Below are positions 52,448 through 62,543 of a stretch of DNA of 64,000 bases, one piece after another. The stretch comes from Bos javanicus (taxonomy: Eukaryota > Chordata > Mammalia > Artiodactyla > Bovidae). A program made the position numbers and the translations under genes. How positions within the stretch are numbered: position 1 is the first letter of the stretch; each line of letters opens with the position of its first letter. The stretch spans positions 372,001 through 436,000 of the forward strand of contig NW_026893641.1 in the NCBI RefSeq assembly GCF_032452875.1, read 5' to 3'. The notes below the pieces were generated by a model. The model was not told the origin of the DNA, did no database searches, and saw only the letters and a list, made by a program, of their open reading frames with translations.

Positions 52448-53409
52448 GATCAGCCACGTGATCAGTGCATGATCAGCCACGTGATCAGTGCATGATCAGC
52501 CACGTGATCAGTGCATGATCAGTCACGTGATCAGTGCATGACCAGGCAGTGCATGATCAGCCACGTGATCAGTGCATGATAGCCACGTGATCAGTGCATG
52601 ATCAGTCACCTGATGGGTGTATGATCAGTCACGTGACCAGTACATGGTAGCTACATGATCATTGCATGATCAGCCACGTGAGTAGTGCATGATAGCCACG
52701 TGATCAGTGCATGATCAGTCACGTGATCAGTGCATGATCAGTCACGTGATCAGTGCATGATAAGTCACGTGATCAGTGCATGATCAGCCACGTGATCAGT
52801 GCATGATCAGTCACGTGATCAGTGCATGATAGCTACGTGATCAGTGCATGATCAGCCACGTGATCAGTGCATGATAGCCACGTGATCAGTGCATGATCAG
52901 TCACATGATCAGTGCATGATCATCCACGTGATCAGTGCATGATCAGTCACGTGATCAGTGCATGATATAGACGTGATCAGTGCATGATCAGTCACGTGAT
53001 CAGTGCATGATCAGCCACGTGATCAGTGCATGATAGCCAGTGATCAGTGCATGATAGCCAGTGATCAGTGCATGATCAGTCACGTGATCAGTGCATGATC
53101 AGCCACGTGATCAGTGCATGATAGCCACGTGATCAGTGCATGATCAGCCACGTGATCAGTGCATGATCAGTCACGTGATCAGTGCATGATCAGCCACGTG
53201 ATCAGTGCATGATCAGCCACGTGATCAGTGCATGATCAGCCACGTGATCAGTGCATGATAGCCACGTGATCAGTGCATGATCAGTCACGTGATCAGTGTA
53301 TGATCAGCCACGTGATCAGTGCATGATAGCCACGTGATCAGTGCATGATCAGTCACGTGATCAGTGTATGATCAGCCACGTGAACAGTGCATGCTCAGTC
53401 ACGTGATCT
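52448..53409 (+). repeat. Array 34-35, class ii with 8-bp deletion
   Basis: GACCAGGCAGTGCATG near 52540 lacks eight bases of the usual GACCAGGCACGTGATC context. This explains the 1,332-bp block spacing against 1,340 bp in the partner segment. GATAAGTCACG is near 52763 and the CG-less doublet near 53032-53073. Confidence 0.92.
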
Positions 53410-53779
53410 GGGCCTGCTGAGCTGCGTGATTACTGTCTGCTCATCTGCTTGACAATTGCCAGCTGAGCTGCACGATTCCTGCCTGTCATCTGCTTGACAA
53501 TTGCCAGCTGTGCTGCGTAATTCCTGCCTGCTCAGCTGCTTGATTATTGCCAGCTGAGCAGCATGATTCCTCACACCTGAGTTCCATGATTATTGCCTGC
53601 TGACTGTTTGATTCGTGCCTACTCAGCTCTTTGTTTATTGCCTCCAGAGGCACATGATCAGTGTATGATAGCAAACATGATCAGCGCATGATCAGTCACA
53701 TGATCAGCGCCATTAAGTCACGTGATCACTACATGATAGTCATGTGATCAGTCCATGCTCAGTCACGGTATCAGTGCAT
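53410..53779 (+). repeat. Core block 35 (T-C-C)
   Basis: Standard full-length block, the partner of block 19 at an offset of 25,453 bp. Confidence 0.95.
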
Positions 53780-55382
53780 GATCAGCCACGTGATCAGTGC
53801 ATGATCAGCCACGTGATCAGTGCATGATAGCCACGTGATCAGTGCATGATCAGTCACGTGATCAGTGCATGACCAGGCACGTGATCAGTGCATGATCAGC
53901 CACGTGATCAGTGCATGATAGCCACGTGATCAGTGCATGATCAGTCACCTGATGGGTGTATGATCAGTCACGTGACCAGTACATGGTAGCTACATGATCA
54001 TTGCATGATCAGCCACGTGAGTAGTGCATGATAGCCACGTGATCAGTGCATGATCAGTCACGTGATCAGTGCATGATCAGTCACGTGATCAGTGCATGAT
54101 CAGTCACGTGATCAGTGCATGATCAGCCACGTGATCAGTGCATGATCAGTCACGTGATCAGTGCATGATCAGCCACGTGATCAGTGCATGATCAGTCACG
54201 TGATCAGTGCATGATATAGACGTGATCAGTGCATGATCAGTCACGTGATCAGTGCATGATAGCCACGTGATCAGTGCATGATCAGTCACGTGATCAGTGC
54301 ATGATCAGTCACGTGATCAGTGCATGATAGCTACGTGATCAGTGCATGATCAGCCACGTGATCAGTGCATGATAGCCACGTGATCAGTGCATGATCAGTC
54401 ACGTGATCAGTGCATGATCAGTCACGTGATCAGTGCATGATCAGCCACGTGATCAGTGCATGATCAGCCACGTGATCAGTGCATGATAGCCACGTGATCA
54501 GTGCATGATCAGTCACGTGATCAGTGCATGATCAGTCACGTGATCAGTGCATGATCAGCCACGTGATCAGTGCATGATAGCCACGTGATCAGTGCATGAT
54601 CAGTCACGTGATCAGTGCATGATCAGTCACGTGATCAGTACATGGTAGCTACGTGATCAGTGCATGATCAGCCACGTGATCAGTGCATGATAGCCACGTG
54701 ATCAGTGCATGATCAGTCACGTGATCAGTGCATGATCAGTCACGTGATCAGTGCATGATCAGTCACGTGATCAGTGCATGATCAATACGTGATCAGTGCA
54801 TGATCAGTCACGTGATCAGTGCATGGTAGCTACGTGATCAGTGCATGATCAGCCACGTGATCAGTGCATGATCAGTCACATGATCAGTGCATGATCATCC
54901 GTGATCAGTGCATGATCAGTCACGTGATCAGTGCATGATCAGACGTGATCAGTGCATGATCAGTCACGTGATCAGTGCATGATCAGCCACGTGATCAGTG
55001 CATGATAGCCAGTGATCAGTGCATGATAGCCAGTGATCAGTGCATGATCAGTCACGTGATCAGTGCATGATCAGCCACGTGATCAGTGCATGATAGCCAC
55101 GTGATCAGTGCATGATCAGCCACGTGATCAGTGCATGATCAGTCACGTGATCAGTGCATGATCAGCCACGTGATCAGTGCATGATCAGCCACGTGATCAG
55201 TGCATGATCAGCCACGTGATCAGTGCATGATCAGCCACGTGATCAGTGCATGATCAGTCACGTGATCAGTGTATGATCAGCCACGTGATCAGTGCATGAT
55301 AGCCACGTGATCAGTGCATGATCAGTCACGTGATCAGTGTATGATCAGCCACGTGAACAGTGCATGCTCAGTCACGTGATCA
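53780..55382 (+). repeat. Array 35-36, class ii plus octamer
   Basis: GTAGC markers at 54645 and 54826 are 181 bp apart (one base lost in CAATACG). CATCCGTG is near 54896 and a GATCAGACG unit near 54937. The CG-less doublet is near 55005-55046. Confidence 0.91.
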
Positions 55383-55752
55383 GGGCCTGCTGAGCTGCGT
55401 GATTACTGTCTGCTCATCTGCTTGACAATTGCCAGCTGAGCTGCACGATTCCTGCCTGTCATCTGCTTGACAATTGCCAGCTGTGCTGCGTAATTCCTGC
55501 CTGCTCAGCTGCTTGATTATTGCCAGCTGAGCAGCATGATTCCTCACACCTGAGTTCCATGATTATTGCCTGCTGACTGTTTGATTCGTGCCTACTCAGC
55601 TCTTTGTTTATTGCCTCCAGAGGCACATGATCAGTGTATGATAGCAAACATGATCAGCGCATGATCAGTCACATGATCAGCGCCATTAAGTCACGTGATC
55701 ACTACATGATAGTCATGTGATCAGTCCATGCTCAGTCACGGTATCAGTGCAT
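55383..55752 (+). repeat. Core block 36 (A-C-C)
   Basis: Standard full-length block, 1,973 bp after block 35. Its counterpart block 20 has the mid-core G allele. Confidence 0.95.
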
Positions 55753-57558
55753 GATCAGCCACGTGATCAGTGCATGATCAGCCACGTGATCAGTGCATGA
55801 TAGCCACGTGATCAGTGCATGATCAGTCACGTGATCAGTGCATGACCAGGCACGTGATCAGTGCATGATCAGCCACGTGATCAGTGCATGATAGCCACGT
55901 GATCAGTGCATGATCAGTCACCTGATGGGTGTATGATCAGTCACGTGACCAGTACATGGTAGCTACATGATCATTGCATGATCAGCCACGTGAGTAGTGC
56001 ATGATAGCCACGTGATCAGTGCATGATCAGTCACGTGATCAGTGCATGATCAGTCACGTGATCAGTGCATGATCAGTCACGTGATCAGTGCATGATCAGC
56101 CACGTGATCAGTGCATGATCAGTCACGTGATCAGTGCATGATCAGCCACGTGATCAGTGCATGATCAGTCACGTGATCAGTGCATGATATAGACGTGATC
56201 AGTGCATGATCAGTCACGTGATCAGTGCATGATAGCCACGTGATCAGTGCATGATCAGTCACGTGATCAGTGCATGATCAGTCACGTGATCAGTGCATGA
56301 TAGCTACGTGATCAGTGCATGATCAGCCACGTGATCAGTGCATGATAGCCACGTGATCAGTGCATGATAGTCACGTGATCAGTGCATGATCAGTCACGTG
56401 ATCAGTGCATGATCAGCCACGTGATCAGTGCATGATCAGCCACGTGATCAGTGCATGATAGCCACGTGATCAGTGCATGATCAGTCACGTGATCAGTGCA
56501 TGATCAGGCACGTGATCAGTGCATGATCAGCCACGTGATCAGTGCATGATAGCCACGTGATCAGTGCATGATCAGTCACGTGATCAGTGCATGATCAGTC
56601 ACTGATCAGTGCATGGTAGCTACGTGATCATTGCATGATCAGCCACGTGATCAGTGCATGATAGCCACGTGATCAGTGCATGATCAGTCACGTGATCAGT
56701 GCATGATCAGTCATGTGATCAGTGCATGATCAGGCACGTGATCAGTGCATGATCAGCCACGTGATCAGTGCATGATAGCCACGTGATCAGTGCATGATCA
56801 GTCACGTGATCAGTGCATGATCAGTCACGTGATCAGTGCATGATCAGCCACGTGATCAGTGCATGATCAGCCACGTGATCAGTGCATGATCAATTACGTG
56901 ATCAGTGCATGATCAGTCACGTGATCAGTGCATGGTAGCTACGTGATCAGTGCATGATCAGCCACGTGATCAGTGCATGATAGCCACGTGATCAGTGCAT
57001 GATCAGTCACGTGATCAGTGCATGATCAGTCACGTGATCAGTGCATGATCAGTCACGTGATCAGTGCATGATCAATTACGTGATCAGTGCATGATCAGTC
57101 ACGTGATCAGTGCATGATAGCTACGTGATCAGTGCATGATCAGCCACGTGATCAGTGCATGATAGCCACGTGATCAGTGCATGATAGCCACGTGATCAGT
57201 GCATGATCAGTCACGTGATCGTGTGTGATCAGCCACGTGATCAGTGCATGACAGCCACGTGATCAGTGCATGATAGCCACGTGATCAGTGCATGATCAGT
57301 CACGTGATACATGTGTGATCAGCCACGTGATCAGTGCATGATGAGCCACGTGATCAGTGCATGATCAATTACGTGATCAGTGCATGATCAGTCACGTGAC
57401 CAGTACATGGTTGCTACGTGATCGTTGCATGATCAGCCACGTGAGCAGAGCATGATAGCCACGTGATCAGTGCATGATCAGTCACGTGATCAGTGCATGA
57501 TCAGTCACGTGAACAGTGCATGATCATTTACGTGATCAGTGCATGATCAGTCACGTGA
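55753..57558 (+). repeat. Array 36-37, class ii, long, with preamble
   Basis: GACCAGGCACG is near 55843. A CAGTCACTGATC unit (GTG shortened) is near 56598. GTAGC/ATAGC markers at 56935 and 57117 are 182 bp apart. The preamble runs from GATCGTGTGTGATC (near 57217) and GATACATGTGTGATC (57306) to GGTTGCTACG (near 57409). Confidence 0.91.
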
Positions 57559-57969
57559 CCAGTATATGGTAGCTACGTGATCATTCCATGACGAGCCACG
57601 TGAGCAGTGCATGATAGCCACGTGATGTGTGCATGATCAGTTACGTGATCAGAGTATGATCAGCCACGTGATCAGTGCATGAGTGCCACGTGATCAGTGC
57701 ATGATATGTCACGTGACAGGTGTGTGATCAGCCACGTGAACAGTGCATGTTCAGCCACGTGATCAGTGCATGATAGCCACGTGATCAGTGCATGATCAGT
57801 TACGTGAGCAGTGTATGATCAGCCACGTGATCAGTGCATGGTCAGACACGTGAACAGTGTATGATCAGCCACGTGATCAGTGCATGATATCCAAGTGATC
57901 AGTGCATGATCATCACGTGATCAGTGTATGATCAGCCACGTGAACAGTGCATGCTCAGTCACGTGATCA
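57559..57969 (+). repeat. Degenerate leader of block 37
   Basis: 411 bp. It has CAGTTACGTGATCAGAGTATG in place of GAGTTACGTGAGCAGAGTATG. Other reference markers, including ATCCAAGTG, are present. Confidence 0.92.
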
Positions 57970-58248
57970 GGGCCTGCTGAGCTGCGTGATTACTGCCTGC
58001 TCATCTGCTTGACAATTGCCAGCTGAGCAGCATGATTCCTCACACCTGAGTTCCATGATTATTGCCTGCTGACTGTTTGATTCGTGCCTACTCAGCTCTT
58101 TGTTTATTGCCTCCAGAGGCACATGATCAGTGTATGATAGCAAACATGATCAGTGCATGATCAGTCACATGATCAGTGCCATTAAGTCACGTGATCACTA
58201 CATGATAGTCATGTGATCAGTCCATGCTCAGTCACGGTATCAGTGCAT
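57970..58248 (+). repeat. Core block 37 (A-C-T), 91-bp two-dimer deletion
   Basis: The core is 153 bp instead of 244. The missing 91 bp equal four units (two dimers), removed between matching ATTGCCAGCTGAGC stretches. There is a private TACTGCCTG change, and the trailer reads CAGTGCCATTAAG instead of CAGCGCCATTAAG. Confidence 0.94.
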
Positions 58249-59106
58249 GATCAGCCACGTGATCAGTGCATGATCAGCCACGTGATCAGTGCATGATAGC
58301 CACGTGATCAGTGCATGATCAGTCACGTGATCAGTGCATGACCAGGCACGTGATCAGTGCATGATCAGCCACGTGATCAGTGCATGATAGCCACGTGATC
58401 AGTGCATGATCAGTCACCTGATGGGTGTATGATCAGTCACGTGACCAGTACATGGTAGCTACATGATCATTGCATGATCAGCCACGTGAGTAGTGCATGA
58501 TAGCCACGTGATCAGTGCATGATCAGTCACGTGATCAGTGCATGATCAGTCATGTGATCAGTGCATGATCAGGCACGTGATCAGTGCATGATCAGCCACG
58601 TGATCAGTGCATGATAGCCACGTGATCAGTGCATGATCAGTCACGTGATCAGTGCATGATCAGTCACGTGATCAGTGCATGATCAGCCACGTGATCAGTG
58701 CATGATCAGCCACGTGATCAGTGCATGATCAATTACGTGATCAGTGCATGATCAGTCACGTGATCAGTGCATGAAGCTACGTGATCAGTGCATGATCAGC
58801 CACGTGATCAGTGCATGATAGCCACGTGATCAGTGCATGATCAGCCACGTGATCAGTGCATGATCAGTCACGTGATCAGTGCATGATCAGCCACGTGATC
58901 AGTGCATGATCAGTCATGTATCAGTGCATGATAGCCACGTGATCAGTGCATGATCAGTCCCGTGATCAGTGCATGATCAGCCACGTGATCAGTGCATGAT
59001 CAGCCACGTGATCAGTGCATGATCAGTCACGTGATCAGTGCATGATCAGTCACGTGATCAGTGTATGATCAGCCACGTGAACAGTGCATGCTCAGTCACG
59101 TGATCA
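58249..59106 (+). repeat. Array 37-38, class ii then type-B leader
   Basis: GACCAGGCACG is near 58340 and CACCTGATGGGTG near 58417. A GCATGAAGCTACG unit is near 58771. The type-B leader signature (GTCATGTATCAG, CAGTCCCGTG) is at about 58913-58965. Confidence 0.9.
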
Positions 59107-59346
59107 GGGCCTGCTGAGCTGCGTGATTACTGTCTGCTCATCTGCTTGACAATTGCCAGCTGAGCTGCACGATTCCTGCCTGTCATCTGCTTGACAATTG
59201 CCAGCTGTGCTGCGTAATTCCTGCCTGCTCAGCTGCTTGATTATTGCCAGCTGAGCAGCATGATTCCTCACAGCTGAGTTCCATGATTATTGCCTGCTGA
59301 CTGATTCGTGCCTACTCAGCTCTTTGTTCATTGCCTCCAGAGGCAC
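59107..59346 (+). repeat. Type-B core block 38
   Basis: 240 bp with GCGTAATTCC, GATTCCTCACAG and TTCATTGCC. The trailer mixes GATAGCAAAC and GATCAGCGCATG (standard-like) with GATAAGCC (type B), a recombinant appearance. Confidence 0.93.
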
Positions 59347-60330
59347 ATGATCAGTGTATGATAGCAAACATGATCAGCGCATGATCAGTCACATGATCAG
59401 TGCATGATAAGCCACGTGATCAGTGCATGATCAGTCATGTGATCAGTGCATGATCAGTCACGTGATCAGTGCATGATAGCCACGTGATCAGTGCATGATC
59501 AGCCACGTGATCAGTGCATGATAGCCACGTGATCAGTGCATGATCAGTCACGTGATCAGTGCATGATCAGTCACGTGATCAGTGCATGATCAGCCACGTG
59601 ATCAGTGCATGATCAGCCACGTGATCAGTGCATGATCAGTCACGTGATCAGTGCATGATCAGTCACGTGACCAGTACATGGTAGCTACGTGATCATTGCA
59701 TGATCAGCCACGTGAGCAGTGCATGATAGCCACGTGATCAGTGCATGATCAGTCACGTGATCAGTGCATGATCAGTCACGTGATCAGTGCATGATCAGTC
59801 ACGTGATCAGTGCATGATCAATTACGTGATCAGTGCATGATCAGTCACGTGACCAGTACATGGTAGCTACGTGATCATTGCATGATCAGCCACGTGATCA
59901 GTGCATGATAGCCACGTGATCAGTGCATGATCAGTCACATGATCAGTGTATGATCATCCACGTGATCAGTGCATGATCAGTCACGTGATCAGTGCATGAT
60001 ATAGACGTGATCAGTGCATGATCAGTCACGTGATCAGTGCATGATCAGCCACGTGATCAGTGCATGATAGCCACGTGATCAGTGCATGATAGCCAGTGAT
60101 CAGTGCATGATCAGTCACGTGATCAGTGCATGATCAGCCACGTGATCAGTGCATGATAGCCACGTGATCAGTGCATGATCAGCCACGTGATCAGTGCATG
60201 GTCAGACACGTGAACAGTGTATGATCAGCCACGTGATCAGTGCATGATAGCCACGTGATCAGTGCATGATCAGTCACGTGATCAGTGTATGATCAGCCAC
60301 GTGAACAGTGCATGCTCAGTCACGTGATCA
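59347..60330 (+). repeat. Array 38-39, type-B trailer plus octamer
   Basis: GTAGC markers at 59681 and 59863 are 182 bp apart, at the same relative place as 44636/44818. One GATAGCCAGTG unit is near 60089 and GGTCAGACACG near 60200. Confidence 0.92.
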
Positions 60331-60700
60331 GGGCCTGCTGAGCTGCGTGATTACTGTCTGCTCATCTGCTTGACAATTGCCAGCTGAGCTGCACGATTCC
60401 TGCCTGTCATCTGCTTGACAATTGCCAGCTGTGCTGCGTAATTCCTGCCTGCTCAGCTGCTTGATTATTGCCAGCTGAGCAGCATGATTCCTCACACCTG
60501 AGTTCCATGATTATTGCCTGCTGACTGTTTGATTCGTGCCTACTCAGCTCTTTGTTTATTGCCTCCAGAGGCACATGATCAGTGTATGATAGCAAACATG
60601 ATCAGCGCATGATCAGTCACATGATCAGCGCCATTAAGTCACGTGATCACTACATGATAGTCATGTGATCAGTCCATGCTCAGTCACGGTATCAGTGCAT
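60331..60700 (+). repeat. Core block 39 (A-C-C)
   Basis: Standard full-length block, 1,224 bp after block 38. It matches block 30 at an offset of 15,045 bp. Confidence 0.95.
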
Positions 60701-62173
60701 GATCAGCCACGTGATCAGTGCATGATCTGTCACATGATTAGTGTATGATCATCCACGTGATCAGTGCATGATCAGTCACGTGATCAGTGCATGATCAGTC
60801 ATGTGATCAGTGCATGATCAGTCACGTGATCAGTGCATGATCAGCCACGTGATCAGTGCATGATAGCCACGTGATCAGTGCATGATCAGTCACGTGATCA
60901 GTGCATGATCAGTCATGTGATCAGTGCATGATCAGCCACGTGATCAGTGCATGATCAGCCACGTGATCAGTGCATGATAGCCACGTGATCAGTGCATGAT
61001 CAGTCACGTGATCAGTGCATGATCAGTCACGTGATCAGTGCATGATCAGCCACGTGATCAGTGCATGATCAGTCACGTGATCAGTGCATGTAGCCACGTG
61101 ATCAGTGCATGATCAGCCACGTGATCAGTGCATGATAGCCACGTGATCAGTGCATGATCAGTCACGTGATCAGTGTATGATCAGCCACGTGATCAGTGCA
61201 TGATGCCACGTGATCAGTGCATGATCAGTCACGTGATCAGTGCATGATCAGCCACGTGATCAGTGCATGATCAGCCACGTGATCAGTGCATGATAGCCAC
61301 GTGATCAGTGCATGATCAGTCACGTGATCAGTGCATGATCAGTCACGTGATCAGTGCATGATCAGCCACGTGATCAGTGCATGATCAGTCACGTGATCAG
61401 TGCATGATCAGTCACGTGATCAGTGCATGATCAGCCACGTGATCAGTGCATGATCAGCCACGTGATCAGTGCATGATCAATTACGTGATCAGTGCATGAT
61501 CAGTCACGTGATCAGTGCATGGTAGCCACGTGATCAGTGCATGATCAGCCACGTGATCAGTGCATGATAGCCACGTGATCAGTGCATGATCAGTCACGTG
61601 ATCAGTGCATGATCAGTCACGTGATCAGTGCATGATCAGTCACGTGATCAGTGCATGATCAATTACGTGATCAGTGCATGATCAGTCACGTGACCAGTAC
61701 ATGGTAGCTACGTGATCATTGCATGATCAGCCACGTGATCAGTGCATGATAGCCACGTGATCAGTGCATGATCAGTCACGTGATCAGTGTATGATCATCC
61801 GGGTGATCAGTGCATGATAGTCACGTGATCAGTGCATGATATAGACGTGATCAGTGCATGATCAGTCACGTGATCAGTGTATGATCAGCCACGTGATCAG
61901 TGCATGATAGCCACGTGATCAGTGCATGATCAGTCACGTGATCAGTGCATGATCAGCCACGTGATCAGTGCATGATCAGCCACGTGATCAGTGCATGATC
62001 AGCCACGTGATCAGTGCATGATCAGCCACGTGATCAGTGCATGATCAGTCACGTGATCAGTGTATGATCAGCCACGTGATCAGTGCATGATAGCCACGTG
62101 ATCAGTGCATGATCAGTCACGTGATCAGTGTATGATCAGCCACGTGAACAGTGCATGCTCAGTCACGTGATCA
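60701..62173 (+). repeat. Array 39-40, truncated class i plus octamer
   Basis: The same truncated class i start as at 45656. GTAGC markers at 61522 and 61704 are 182 bp apart. A CATCCGGGTGATC unit near 61796 has lost the E-box. It is 162 bp longer than its partner array. Confidence 0.91.
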
Positions 62174-62543
62174 GGGCCTGCTGAGCTGCGTGATTACTGT
62201 CTGCTCATCTGCTTGACAATTGCCAGCTGAGCTGCACGATTCCTGCCTGTCATCTGCTTGACAATTGCCAGCTGTGCTGCGTAATTCCTGCCTGCTCAGC
62301 TGCTTGATTATTGCCAGCTGAGCAGCATGATTCCTCACACCTGAGTTCCATGATTATTGCCTGCTGACTGTTTGATTCGTGCCTACTCAGCTCTTTGTTT
62401 ATTGCCTCCAGAGGCACATGATCAGTGTATGATAGCAAACATGATCAGCGCATGATCAGTCACATGATCAGCGCCATTAAGTCACGTGATCACTACATGA
62501 TAGTCATGTGATCAGTCCATGCTCAGTCACGGTATCAGTGCAT
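62174..62543 (+). repeat. Core block 40 (A-C-C)
   Basis: Standard full-length block, the last in the window, 1,843 bp after block 39. Confidence 0.95.

Noticed and set aside
1108..62438. Thirty-one near-identical 62-codon minus-strand open frames, one in each full-length standard block, differing only by Arg/Ser at one residue
   Set aside because: They start at TTG rather than ATG, lie wholly within the tandem core and trailer, and are open only because the core lacks the TGA-containing palindromes of the canonical unit. Their copy number follows the repeat. The Arg/Ser change is the mid-core C/G site. No ribosome-binding context, intron signals or domain features were seen.
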